Positions 1-8,358 of a stretch of DNA of 37,255 nucleotides are shown piece by piece. Source of the stretch: Achromobacter sp. Bel (GTDB lineage: Bacteria; Pseudomonadota; Gammaproteobacteria; Burkholderiales; Burkholderiaceae_B); assembly GCF_012928505.1 (NCBI RefSeq), contig NZ_JABBJN010000056.1:1-37255 (forward strand), read 5' to 3'. The position numbers and the translations under genes were made by a program. The notes beneath the pieces were generated by a model. It searched no databases, was not told the DNA's origin, and saw only the letters and a list, made by a program, of their open reading frames with translations. How positions within the stretch are numbered: the first letter of the stretch is position 1; the number at the start of each line of letters is the position of its first letter.

Positions 1-2
1 CG

Positions 3-710
3 GTCGTCGTGGCGGCCGGGCCGCGCACGCCGTTCGGCGACGATGACGCGCAGGCGCTGCGCGGCTGGACGGCCGCGGGCGGCAAGACCCTGCTGTTGCT
101 GGAGCCCGATGCGCCCCATGGCCTGGACGCGCTGCTGGGCGACTTCGGTATCGCCCGCCCGCCGGGGGCGCTTGCGGATCCGGGCAGCCACTACCGCAAT
201 GATCCGGGCAGCCCTGCCGTCAGCGACTACACGCGGCACAAGATGACACGCGGCCTGCCCCTGAGCTTCTTTCCCGGCGCGGCGGGCTTGGAGCCCGCTG
301 GCGACAGCCTGCCCAAGGGCGTCGTCGTGACCCCCTTGGCGCAGACGTCCAGCCAAGCGCATCTGCCGGGGCAACCTGCGTCGCGCTACACCCTGATGGC
401 GCTGGCGACACGCAACGCGCAGGCAGCCAGCGCGGACGGGGCCGCGCACCCGACCTTGTTGGTGGCGGGCGACAGCGACTTTGCCACCAACCGGCATTTC
501 GCCACGCTGGGCAACGGCGCGCTGTTCACCAGCGCGGTGACGCTGCTGGCGGGCCAGGATGCGCTGCTGACCATCCGGCCGCGCCACTACGAAGGCCGCC
601 GTGTCGAACTCACCAACCGGCAGATGCGCACGGTGTTCTGGACCAGCACCGTCGCCTTGCCCCTGCTGGCGTTGATGACCGGACTGTTGCTGTGGTGGAG
701 GCGCCGGTGA
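3..710 (+). CDS. GldG-like ABC transporter auxiliary protein, 3' part
   Basis: The reading frame is open to the left edge, so the N-terminus is missing; a GTG at 9 is probably an internal valine, since the preceding codons are also valines and the run VVVAAGP fits the beta-strand that opens the GldG/ABC_transp_aux domain. The middle contains a Gly-rich turn and LLLLEPD, and a later strand reads LLVAGDSDFATN, the usual second half of this domain. The C-terminus has one membrane helix ending in WWRRR. Proteins of this family sit beside ABC-2 type permeases and act as extracytoplasmic auxiliary subunits; the substrate is unknown. The stop codon overlaps the next start (TGATG), so the two genes are probably translationally coupled. 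Confidence 0.75.
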   Translation, partial: VVVAAGPRTPFGDDDAQALRGWTAAGGKTLLLLEPDAPHGLDALLGDFGIARPPGALADPGSHYRNDPGSPAVSDYTRHKMTRGLPLSFFPGAAGLEPAGDSLPKGVVVTPLAQTSSQAHLPGQPASRYTLMALATRNAQAASADGAAHPTLLVAGDSDFATNRHFATLGNGALFTSAVTLLAGQDALLTIRPRHYEGRRVELTNRQMRTVFWTSTVALPLLALMTGLLLWWRRR

Positions 711-1261
711 TGGCGGCACGCGCCCTGTGGCCGCTATTGCTGGCGGCCGGCGTGGGCTTGTCGGCCTGGCAATGGCGCGAGGCGGCCGAGGGGCCGGCCG
801 GCCACGGCGGCCACACGCATCTGCACGACGACGCCGGAAAACCGGCACGCCTGTATTCATGGGATGCCGCGCAAGCCGCGCAAGTGACGTTGGCCACGGC
901 CGCCGCGTCGGTCACGCTGGTCCGCGGCGGACAAGGTTGGGCAGCCACGCCCGGGGGGCGCGCCGACGGCTTCGATGCGGTGCAGTTCCTGGCCTTGTTC
1001 TCGCAGGCCCGCAGCGACCGTGTGCTGGTGCCCCATGCCGATGAATCGTATGGATTGAATCCGCCCCAATTGTGGATCGACATCCGCGACGCCGCCGGCC
1101 AGCGCCTCGCCCATATGGCGGTGGGGGCGCTGGCGCCGGATGGCTTAGGCCGTTATGTGCAATTGCCGGGCGAAGCGCACATCCGCATCATCCCCGACTA
1201 CCAGACGCGCACGCCGATGGCGGCAATGCTGCAGGAAAACCCGAATGCGGAAACCCCCTAG
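710..1261 (+). CDS. DUF4340-like membrane-anchored protein
   Basis: A 183-residue protein starting at the ATG that overlaps the previous stop by one base; a GTG 18 bases upstream is possible but lies inside the GldG-like gene. Residues 5-20 form an N-terminal membrane anchor. A histidine-rich stretch (GHGGHTHLHDD) follows at about 31-41. The rest resembles the single beta-rich unit of DUF4340 proteins, which usually follow GldG in ABC-exporter operons. No catalytic motif is visible. The His-rich stretch could bind metal, which is speculation. It is the last gene of its operon: a 318-base gap follows. Confidence 0.6.
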   Translation: MAARALWPLLLAAGVGLSAWQWREAAEGPAGHGGHTHLHDDAGKPARLYSWDAAQAAQVTLATAAASVTLVRGGQGWAATPGGRADGFDAVQFLALFSQARSDRVLVPHADESYGLNPPQLWIDIRDAAGQRLAHMAVGALAPDGLGRYVQLPGEAHIRIIPDYQTRTPMAAMLQENPNAETP

Positions 1262-1579
1262 CGGACCGCCACTCTATCGCTTGTGAAGCCCGGCTTGCAC
1301 AAAGATAAATAGGCGCTGAAAAGGGCCATCCCTATACTTCGTTTCCATTATCGGACGGGTACCATCGGGCGCCTTCACCGGCCGGCGGCCCGTCCACATA
1401 AGCGCCTTCCGGCCCGCTTCGCATCGCATCGAAGGCGGGTACGGCAAGGTCCATAACGAGACAGGGACGCGCCAGGCGCGTCCAGGGCGACATGCCCGTA
1501 CCGCCGTGCAGGGGATCCACGTTGCCGCGGCAACGCATCCACCGGTGCGGCAGGTGCTTAGCGTATTGGGAGAAGACGC
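1262..1579. promoter_or_regulatory. Leader/promoter region of the liv-dehydrogenase operon
   Basis: A 318-base gap without a convincing gene; the ORFs crossing it on both strands look like chance frames. A weak sigma-70-like pair, TTGTGA (1281-1286) and GATAAA (1304-1309) with a 17-base spacer, is visible, and a lone TATACT lies at 1333-1338. A perfect palindrome lies at 1465-1483. A Shine-Dalgarno GGGAG at 1568-1572 stands seven bases before the TTG start of the permease gene. The operon promoter and its control very probably lie here, but none of the boxes is strong enough to name a transcription start. Confidence 0.45.
1465..1483. promoter_or_regulatory. Perfect 9-bp inverted repeat, candidate operator
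   Basis: GGACGCGCC and its exact reverse complement GGCGCGTCC flank a single A at 1474. A one-base centre is too tight for an RNA hairpin, and no T-run follows, so a dimeric regulator's DNA site is likelier than a terminator. It lies 97 bases before the first gene of the dehydrogenase/transporter operon. No regulator gene is adjacent. Confidence 0.35.
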
Positions 1580-2485
1580 TTGACCTTGGATCTATTGCCT
1601 CTCGCCTTGGTGGACGGCGTGGCGTACGCCAGTCTGCTGTTCCTGGTGTCGATGGGGTTAACCCTGGTGTTCGGTGTGATGGGCATCCTGAACGTCGCCC
1701 ACGGCGCCTTCTACGCATTCGGCGGTTACGCCGCGGCCAGCCTGGTCATGTTCCTGGCGCCCAAAACCGACTCCCCTTTCCTGCTGTTTGCGGCGCTGTT
1801 CGTGGCGGCCATCGCCGTCGGCCTGGCGCTGGGCAGCATCATGGAATTCGTGCTGATCCGCCGCGCCCAGAATTACGACCCCATTCTCAAGCTGCTGATC
1901 ACCTTCGGCGGCTTCCTGATGCTGGAAGACATCCAGCGCCTGCTGTGGGGCGCGCAGCCCTACAGCGCCAGCGAAGTCGTCAACCGGTTGGGCAATATCG
2001 AAATCGGCGACATCACCTACACGACCTACCAACTGGTGGTAGTGCCGGTGACGGCGGTGTTGGCCTACGTGTGCCTGGAGTTCTTCCTGCGCCACACCAA
2101 GCTGGGCAAGCAGACGGTGGCGACCACGCACAACCGTGAGGTCGCGACATCACTGGGCATCAACGCCAAGAAGATCGGTTACGTCACCTTTGTGATCGCC
2201 ACCATCCTGGGCGCCCTGGGCGGCGCGCTGGCGGCGCCCACCACGTCGCTGGTGCCGGGCGCCGGCACGGACATGACGGTGCTGTCGTTCGCCGTGGTGG
2301 CCACCGCCGGCCTGGGCCAGATCACGGGCGCTCTGATCGCCGCGCTGCTGATCGGCATCATCCGCGCCATTGCTGTCTACGCCGCGCCTGAACTGGAAGT
2401 GGCGGTGCCGTACATCATTATGGTGCTGGTGCTGATCATCCGGCCGCATGGCCTGTTCACGGTCGCCCAGGCGCGGAGGATCTGA
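1580..2485 (+). CDS. livH: Branched-chain amino acid-type ABC permease (LivH family)
   Basis: A 301-residue inner-membrane protein with about eight hydrophobic segments. The N-terminal signature of the LivH family is clear: GLTLVFGVMGILNVAHGAF at about 29-47. A central cytoplasmic loop (THNREVATSLGIN) matches the ATPase-coupling loop of these permeases. The start is TTG at 1580, chosen because the family's N-terminus fits exactly and GGGAG lies seven bases upstream. It is the first gene of the operon and overlaps the stop/start of livM by one base. The substrate of this HAAT-type importer is unknown; the neighbouring dehydrogenases suggest something other than an amino acid. Confidence 0.9.
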   Translation: MTLDLLPLALVDGVAYASLLFLVSMGLTLVFGVMGILNVAHGAFYAFGGYAAASLVMFLAPKTDSPFLLFAALFVAAIAVGLALGSIMEFVLIRRAQNYDPILKLLITFGGFLMLEDIQRLLWGAQPYSASEVVNRLGNIEIGDITYTTYQLVVVPVTAVLAYVCLEFFLRHTKLGKQTVATTHNREVATSLGINAKKIGYVTFVIATILGALGGALAAPTTSLVPGAGTDMTVLSFAVVATAGLGQITGALIAALLIGIIRAIAVYAAPELEVAVPYIIMVLVLIIRPHGLFTVAQARRI

Positions 2486-3501
2486 TGAAAGTCGCCGTAC
2501 TCAGCCTCGTGGCCGCGCTGGCCACGCTATTCCTGGGCTATACCTATTCCTGGACCATCACGCCGATCGTCATCGGCCTGACCTACGCCATCGCCGCGCT
2601 GGGCGTGTCGGTGATGGCCCGCGCCGGACAGATTTCGTTCGGCCACGCAATGTATTCCTGCATCTCGGCCTATACCGTGGCCTTCCTGGCGCGCGCCATG
2701 CCGGGCACCGACGCGCTGGTGCTGATCCTGGCGGGCGTCGTCGCCAGCTTCGCTTCGGCCGTCGTGATCGGCCTGTTCGTGGTTCGCTATCGCGGCATCT
2801 TCTTCGGCATGCTGAACCTGGCGCTGAGCATGGTGCTGTTCGCGCTGCTGGGCAAGCTCTACACCTTGACGGGCGGTTCGGACGGCCTGCGCATCGTGCG
2901 TCCGTCCATGGCCGGCGTGCTGATGGAGCGCGAATCGTTCGAACGCGCGCTACTGGTGCTGACGCTGGTGCTGTCGATGGCGCTGGCTTGGTGGGTGCAG
3001 CGTTACTTCCGGTCGGGCAGCGGGCAGGCCCTGTCGGCCATCAAGACAAACGAGACGCGCATCGAATACCTGGGGTTTTCCGCGTACTTCATCATGTGGA
3101 AGGGCTATCTGCTGTCGGCCGTGGTGGTGGGCTTCTCGGGCGCCATCCTGGCCTTGATGCAGGGCCTGGTCACACCGGAAATCGGATCGTGGCTGCGCTC
3201 AGGCGAATTCGTGTTCATCACCATCCTGGGCGGCGCCGGCCATGCGGCGGGCGCATTCCTGGGGGCAGTGGGCTTCGAAACGGTCAAGCTGGTGTCTGCC
3301 GCGTACTTTCCCGGTCTGTGGCAGTTCCTGCTGGGCTTGACGCTGATCCTGGTGATTTTCATGTTCCCCACCGGGTTCGTCGGCCAGATCATGAAGCGCG
3401 CCGCGATCCGCAAACGCGACCTGGCCCGTGCCCAGGCCCGCGCGGGCGCCACCATGGCGGCGCGGGTCCAGGCCAGCGCGCAAGCATCGGCGAGGAACTG
3501 A
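2485..3501 (+). CDS. livM: Branched-chain amino acid-type ABC permease (LivM family)
   Basis: A 338-residue multi-spanning permease that pairs with LivH. The motif ARAGQISFGHAM (about residues 45-56) is the family's conserved segment, and AIKTNETRIEYLGF is the coupling loop to the ATPases. A GGAGGA ribosome site (2475-2480) precedes the ATG, which overlaps the livH stop. The last 30 or so residues are an unusually long cytoplasmic tail rich in Ala and Arg, longer than needed for the family and probably not structured. Confidence 0.9.
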   Translation: MKVAVLSLVAALATLFLGYTYSWTITPIVIGLTYAIAALGVSVMARAGQISFGHAMYSCISAYTVAFLARAMPGTDALVLILAGVVASFASAVVIGLFVVRYRGIFFGMLNLALSMVLFALLGKLYTLTGGSDGLRIVRPSMAGVLMERESFERALLVLTLVLSMALAWWVQRYFRSGSGQALSAIKTNETRIEYLGFSAYFIMWKGYLLSAVVVGFSGAILALMQGLVTPEIGSWLRSGEFVFITILGGAGHAAGAFLGAVGFETVKLVSAAYFPGLWQFLLGLTLILVIFMFPTGFVGQIMKRAAIRKRDLARAQARAGATMAARVQASAQASARN

Positions 3502-3503
3502 AG

Positions 3504-4244
3504 ATGAAACCCCTCATTCAAACCACCGGCCTGTACCTGGCCTTCGGCGGCGTCGTCGCGGCCGACAACATCGATTTCGAATTGCACGAAGGCGAACGGC
3601 TGGCCGTGATCGGGCAGAACGGCGCCGGCAAGACCACGTTCATCAACATCTGCACGGGCTACCTGGCGCCGTCCAAGGGCAAGGTGTATTTCGATGGGCG
3701 CGACGTCACGGCGATGGCGCCGCGCAAGATCGTGCGGCTGGGGTTGGGGCGGTCGTTCCAGCTGCCGCAGTTGTTCACCGAACACACGGTGCGCCAGTGC
3801 GTGCAGATTGCAGCCGCGCGGCGCAACAAGGAACTCAGCTGGTTCCGGTCGCTGGAAAGCACCATCGACGACAAGGAAGTGGACGCCACGCTGGATCTGG
3901 TGGGTCTGCTGCCCGAGGCCGACGAAGCCTCCATCGAACTGCCGGAAGGCAAGCGCAAGCTGCTGGACGTAGCGATGGCGCTGGCGCTGCAGCCCAAGCT
4001 GCTCATCATGGACGAGCCGACCAGCGGGGTCGCGTCCGAAGACAAATTTGCGTTGATGGAAACCGTGATGCACGCACTGGACGAACGCCGCGTGACAAGC
4101 TGGTTCGTCGAACACGATGTGGACATCGTGTCGCGCTATGCCACGCGGGTGGCGGCCTGGATCGCGGGCAAGGTGGCCGCCGACGGCACGCCCGACGAGG
4201 TCTTGAACAACCCGCAGATCAAAAGCGAAGTGCTGGGGGCCTGA
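3504..4244 (+). CDS. livG: ABC transporter ATP-binding protein (LivG family)
   Basis: A 246-residue ATPase, start ATG two bases after the livM stop. Walker A is GQNGAGKTT (37-45), the Q-loop is SFQLPQLF (Q86), Walker B is LLIMDEP (166-172) and the switch histidine is H204. The ABC signature is atypical: the usual L-S-x-G-Q is replaced by LPEGKRK at 146-152, keeping only the Leu and Gly. The C-terminal BCA-type extension is also short. The partner LivF has an intact LSGGQ, so the heterodimer would have one degenerate and one normal site. The energising role for import is otherwise clear. Confidence 0.88.
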   Translation: MKPLIQTTGLYLAFGGVVAADNIDFELHEGERLAVIGQNGAGKTTFINICTGYLAPSKGKVYFDGRDVTAMAPRKIVRLGLGRSFQLPQLFTEHTVRQCVQIAAARRNKELSWFRSLESTIDDKEVDATLDLVGLLPEADEASIELPEGKRKLLDVAMALALQPKLLIMDEPTSGVASEDKFALMETVMHALDERRVTSWFVEHDVDIVSRYATRVAAWIAGKVAADGTPDEVLNNPQIKSEVLGA

Positions 4245-4247
4245 ATC

Positions 4248-4904
4248 ATGTTGAATCTATCGGCCATTAACGTCGACCTGGCGGGCAACCGCATCTTGCG
4301 CGACGTCAGCGCCAGCTTTGAACCGTCCAAGACCATCGGCATCGTGGGCCGCAACGGCGCAGGCAAGACGACGCTGCTGCGCACCATCATGGGTCTGACT
4401 CGGATCAAGTCCGGCAAGATCGCCTTCGACGGCACGGACCTGACCACCTTGCCCGGGCACAAGCGCGCGGCCTTGAAGGTGGGCTACGCGCCAGAAGACC
4501 GCGTGATCTTCCCGACCATGACGGTCGAAGAAAACCTGAATCTGCCGTGCGAGGTGCAAGGCCAATCCAAGGCCGAGATCGCCGCGCGCATCGCCACGGT
4601 ACTGAAGGTGGTGCCGCAGCTTGCACCCATGCTGGGCCGGTCCGGTTCCGCGCTGTCGGGCGGCCAGGGAAAGATGGTGGCGTTGGCGCGCGCCATCATG
4701 GTTGGCACCCGTCTCTTGATGTTGGACGAGCCTTTCCAGGGCCTGGCCCCGAAGCTGGCGCGCGACTACACCGAAGCGCTGGCGCGGTTGAAGGAATTGC
4801 AGCCCGACCTATGCGTGGTGATCACCGAGTCCAACGTGAAGTTGCTTGGCGAGATCCCTGACCAGATATGGACGATCGAGCGCGGCTCGATCACCTTGAA
4901 TTGA
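4248..4904 (+). CDS. livF: ABC transporter ATP-binding protein (LivF family)
   Basis: A 218-residue ATPase, slightly shorter than typical LivF (about 233-237). Walker A is GRNGAGKTT (34-42), the signature LSGGQ sits at 136-140 and Walker B is LLMLDEP (156-162). The canonical switch His is absent: the region reads VVITESN, as is common in LivF proteins, which have VEQN there. The start lies three bases after the livG stop and no strong ribosome site is seen, so coupled translation is likely. It completes the LivHMGF importer core. Confidence 0.88.
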   Translation: MLNLSAINVDLAGNRILRDVSASFEPSKTIGIVGRNGAGKTTLLRTIMGLTRIKSGKIAFDGTDLTTLPGHKRAALKVGYAPEDRVIFPTMTVEENLNLPCEVQGQSKAEIAARIATVLKVVPQLAPMLGRSGSALSGGQGKMVALARAIMVGTRLLMLDEPFQGLAPKLARDYTEALARLKELQPDLCVVITESNVKLLGEIPDQIWTIERGSITLN

Positions 4905-4921
4905 ATACCCGGAGACTTTCC

Positions 4922-6358
4922 ATGACGCAGATGATTATCGACGGCCGCCAGGCCGATGCCGCAGACGGACGCACCATCGATGTGGTGTCGCCGGTGGACG
5001 GCAAAGTGTTCACCACCATCCCGCGCGGCCAGCAAGCCGATGTCGATGCCGCCGTGAAGGCCGCGCGCGCCGCGCTGGATGGAGGTTGGGGCAACATGAC
5101 GGCGCTGGAACGCGGCCGGCTGCTGCTGCGCCTGGGCGAATCCGTGCTGGCGCATCACGAAGAATTGTCCCAGCTGGAATCTCGCGACACCGGCAAGCCG
5201 ATGTCTACGGCGCGTGCCGACATTACCGTGCTGGCGCGCTATTTCGAGTTCTACGGCGGCGCGGCCGACAAGGTACACGGCCAGACCATCCCGTTCCAGA
5301 AGGACTATTCGGTCCAGCTGATCCGTGAACCGCTGGGCGTCACTGCCCACATCATCCCGTGGAACTACCCCGCGCAGATGTTCGGCCGTAGCGTCGCCCC
5401 GGCATTGGCCATGGGCAATGCCGCCGTGGTCAAGCCGGCCGAAGACGCCTGCCTGTCGATCGTCCGCGTGGCCGAGCTGGCGCTGGAAGTGGGCTTCCCC
5501 GCCGGCGCGCTGAACATCGTGACGGGTCTGGGCGAAGAGGCGGGCGCGAGCCTGTCGCGCCATCCCGACATCAACTTCATTACCTTCACGGGATCGAACG
5601 AGGTCGGCGTGCTGATCCAGCAGGCCGCCGCTGTCAATGCGGTCAAGTGCGTGCTGGAACTGGGCGGCAAGTCCGCTCATATCGTGTTCGACGATGCCCG
5701 TTACAAGCTGGCCATCCCCGCCATCGTGAAAGGCATCGTCCACAACGCGGGCCAGACCTGCACCGCCGGCAGCCGCCTGCTGGTGCAAAAAGGCATCTAC
5801 GCCGATTTCATGAAAGCGCTGGCGGAAGAATTCTCGAAAGTCCGTGCCGGCACGCCGGACATGGACCTGACCTGCGGCCCGGTGGTCAACAAGGCGCAGT
5901 TCGACCGCGTCAACCGCTATATCGCCAAGGGCTTGGCCGACGGCCTGAAAGTGGCGGCTGAAGGCGCTATCGCCGACGGCGTGCCGGCGGGCGGTTACTT
6001 CGTCAAACCGACCTTGTTCAGCGCTCCATCGCATGACAGCACGCTGCTGACCGAAGAGATCTTCGGGCCCGTGCTGGTGGCGCTGCCGTTCGACACCGAG
6101 GCCGATGCCATCCGGTTGGCGAACGCCACCGACTACGGCCTGCTGGGCGCGGTCTGGACGGAGAATGGCGGACGCCAGCAGCGGGTTGCGCGCGGCATCA
6201 AGTGCGGCCAGGTCTACATCAACGGTTTCGGCGCGGGCGGCGGCGTGGAACTGCCGTTCGGCGGCGTCAAGAAAAGCGGCCACGGACGCGAGAAGGGCTT
6301 CATCGCCCTGGAAGAAATGAGCACGACCAAAACGTTGATCCAATTCTACGGCGAATGA
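4922..6358 (+). CDS. NAD(P)+-dependent aldehyde dehydrogenase
   Basis: A 478-residue member of the ALDH superfamily that oxidises an aldehyde to the acid. Visible motifs are PWNYP (N148 of the oxyanion hole), TFTGSNEVG (221-229, cofactor site), ELGGKS with the general base E246, and the catalytic cysteine in NAGQTC (C280). The start ATG follows GGAG (4911-4914). An in-frame upstream extension overlaps livF and is rejected. Length and motifs are normal, so the enzyme should be active. Its place between the transporter and an alcohol dehydrogenase suggests the second oxidation step in use of an imported alcohol. Confidence 0.92.
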   Translation: MTQMIIDGRQADAADGRTIDVVSPVDGKVFTTIPRGQQADVDAAVKAARAALDGGWGNMTALERGRLLLRLGESVLAHHEELSQLESRDTGKPMSTARADITVLARYFEFYGGAADKVHGQTIPFQKDYSVQLIREPLGVTAHIIPWNYPAQMFGRSVAPALAMGNAAVVKPAEDACLSIVRVAELALEVGFPAGALNIVTGLGEEAGASLSRHPDINFITFTGSNEVGVLIQQAAAVNAVKCVLELGGKSAHIVFDDARYKLAIPAIVKGIVHNAGQTCTAGSRLLVQKGIYADFMKALAEEFSKVRAGTPDMDLTCGPVVNKAQFDRVNRYIAKGLADGLKVAAEGAIADGVPAGGYFVKPTLFSAPSHDSTLLTEEIFGPVLVALPFDTEADAIRLANATDYGLLGAVWTENGGRQQRVARGIKCGQVYINGFGAGGGVELPFGGVKKSGHGREKGFIALEEMSTTKTLIQFYGE

Positions 6359-6383
6359 TCGCCACGCTATCCGGAGACAAGTC

Positions 6384-7136
6384 ATGAGTCAGTTGCAAGG
6401 CAAGGTCGCCATCGTCACGGGCGGCGGCAGCGGGTTCGGCGAAGGCATCGTCAAGCTGTACGTCAAGGAAGGGGCGAAGGTCGTCATCGCCGACATCAAC
6501 AAGGAAGCCGCCGACCGCGTGGCGGCTGAAGTCGGCGCCGCTGCGCTGGCCGTGAAGGCCGACGTGTCCAGCCGCGCCGACATCGACAACGTGGTGCGCA
6601 TCTGCCAAGAGACATTTGGCTCGGTCGACATCGTCGTCAACAACGCCGCCATCACCCACAAGAACCAGCCGATGCTGGATGTGGACGAGGCCATGTTTGA
6701 CCGCATGTTCGACATCAACGTGAAGTCGATCTACCACATGGCCCAGGCAGTCGTGCCGGTGATGCGCAAGCAAAAGCGCGGCGTGATCCTGAACGTGGGC
6801 TCGACGGCCGGCATCCGTCCGCGCCCGGGGCTCAGTTGGTACAACGCGTCCAAAGGCGCGGTCAACGTGCTGTCGAAGTCCATGGCGGTGGAACTGGGTC
6901 CCGACGGCATCCGTGTCAACGCCATCTGCCCGGTGATGGGCATCACCGGCATGTTCGAACTGTTCATGGGCTTGCCCGACACGCCCGAGAACCGCGCCAA
7001 GTTCGTTTCCACCATTCCGCTGGGCCGCTTTTGCCAGCCGTCGGACGTGGCGGCGGCAGCGTTGTTCCTGGCCAGCGATGCGGCGGAGTTCATCACCGGC
7101 GTGGAATTCCCCGTGGACGGCGGCCGTACCGTCTGA
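6384..7136 (+). CDS. SDR family NAD-dependent oxidoreductase
   Basis: A 250-residue classical short-chain dehydrogenase. It shows TGGGSGFG (12-19), the structural NNAA (86-89), catalytic S140 and the YNASK motif with Y153 and K157. Asp37 at the end of the second beta-strand favours NAD(H) over NADP(H). It ends with the usual PVDGG segment near the C-terminus. ATG at 6384 follows the ribosome site CCGGAGAC. It most resembles the 3-ketoacyl-ACP reductase/glucose-dehydrogenase-like group, which is too broad to give a substrate; oxidation of a secondary alcohol in the same pathway is likely. Confidence 0.9.
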   Translation: MSQLQGKVAIVTGGGSGFGEGIVKLYVKEGAKVVIADINKEAADRVAAEVGAAALAVKADVSSRADIDNVVRICQETFGSVDIVVNNAAITHKNQPMLDVDEAMFDRMFDINVKSIYHMAQAVVPVMRKQKRGVILNVGSTAGIRPRPGLSWYNASKGAVNVLSKSMAVELGPDGIRVNAICPVMGITGMFELFMGLPDTPENRAKFVSTIPLGRFCQPSDVAAAALFLASDAAEFITGVEFPVDGGRTV

Positions 7137-7197
7137 TCGTTTTCGACAGGCCCCGCACAGACCGGGGCGTCTTCTCTCTACCGTGGGTGTCAGGCGC

Positions 7198-8322
7198 ATG
7201 AAAATCAAAGCGGCGTTGTTGCGTAACGTAGGGGTGGCAGGCCCCTACGCCCAGACCCGGCCATTGAGCATCACCGAGATCGAACTGGACCCGCCCGGCA
7301 CGGGCGAGGTGCTGGTGAAGATCAAGGCGGCGGGGCTGTGCCATTCGGACTTGTCGGTAATCAACGGCGACCGTCCGCGCGGCGTGCCCATCGTGCTGGG
7401 CCACGAATCGTCCGGCGAGGTCGTTGAAACCGGCCCCGGCGTCACGGACCTGAAACCAGGCGACCACGTGGCCATGGTGTTCGTGCCCAGCTGCGGCTGC
7501 TGCAACCCCTGCATGGAAGGCCGGCCCGCGCTGTGCGAACCGGGCGCTGCCGCCAACACCCAAGGCACCCTGCTGGGGGGCGACCGCCGCCTGCACATCG
7601 GCGACGAATACATCAACCACCATACCGGCGTGTCCTGCTTCGCGGAATACGCCGTGGTGTCGCGCCGGTCCTGCGTGAAGGTCAATGTCGAACTCAGCCA
7701 TCGCGAAGCCGCGCTCTTCGGTTGCGCCGTGCTGACCGGCGCGGGCGCGGTGCTGAACCGCGCGCGCATCAAGGCCGGCGACACCGCCGCCATCGTGGGC
7801 TTGGGCGGCGTGGGGCTAAGCGCCTTGCTGGCGGCCGTGGCTGCTGGCGCGCGCCGCGTGGTCGCCGTCGACCTCAGCGAGGAAAAGCTGGCGCTGGCCA
7901 AGGAGCTGGGCGCCACCCACACCGTCAACCCCAAGCAGGTCAAAACGGACGACGACCTCTTCGATCTGGCCGGCGGCCGCGTGGACTACGGCTTCGACAT
8001 GGCCGGTGCCGTGCCCGCCTTCGAGACGGCCTACAAACTGACTCGCCGCGGCGGCGCCACCGTCACGTCGGGCCTGCCCAACCCCAAATTCAGCTTCCCC
8101 TTGTCGCTGTCGCAGATGGTGGGCGAAGAGCGCGACATCCGTGGCAGCTATCTGGGGTCAGGCGTGCCCGCCATCGACATTAGCCGCTACATCGACCTGT
8201 ACAAGGCTGGCCAGTTGCCGGTGGACCGGATGATGGGCAAATCGTTTTCGCTGGACCAGATCAACGAGGGGTTCGATCACCTCGCTACCGGCGGCAGCCT
8301 GCGCGACGCCATCGTTTTCTAA
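7198..8322 (+). CDS. Zinc-dependent alcohol dehydrogenase (class III-like MDR)
   Basis: A 374-residue medium-chain dehydrogenase. Catalytic zinc ligands are C48 (GLCHSD), H69 with E70 (LGHE) and C176; structural zinc ligands are C99, C102, C105 and C113. The dinucleotide site GLGGVG (201-206) and D225 point to NAD+. The chosen start is the ATG at 7198, where the family's N-terminus begins; the longer upstream frame runs back into the SDR gene. It would oxidise a primary alcohol to the aldehyde used by the neighbouring dehydrogenase. The exact substrate cannot be read from the sequence. Confidence 0.9.
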   Translation: MKIKAALLRNVGVAGPYAQTRPLSITEIELDPPGTGEVLVKIKAAGLCHSDLSVINGDRPRGVPIVLGHESSGEVVETGPGVTDLKPGDHVAMVFVPSCGCCNPCMEGRPALCEPGAAANTQGTLLGGDRRLHIGDEYINHHTGVSCFAEYAVVSRRSCVKVNVELSHREAALFGCAVLTGAGAVLNRARIKAGDTAAIVGLGGVGLSALLAAVAAGARRVVAVDLSEEKLALAKELGATHTVNPKQVKTDDDLFDLAGGRVDYGFDMAGAVPAFETAYKLTRRGGATVTSGLPNPKFSFPLSLSQMVGEERDIRGSYLGSGVPAIDISRYIDLYKAGQLPVDRMMGKSFSLDQINEGFDHLATGGSLRDAIVF

Positions 8323-8358
8323 GGGCATAGACCCGACTACAACACTGGAGACAAGACC

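Noticed and set aside
4766..6385. A 539-codon minus-strand frame opposite the aldehyde dehydrogenase
   Set aside because: It is the antisense shadow of a gene with intact ALDH motifs; its composition is His/Arg/Gln-rich and it matches no known domain.
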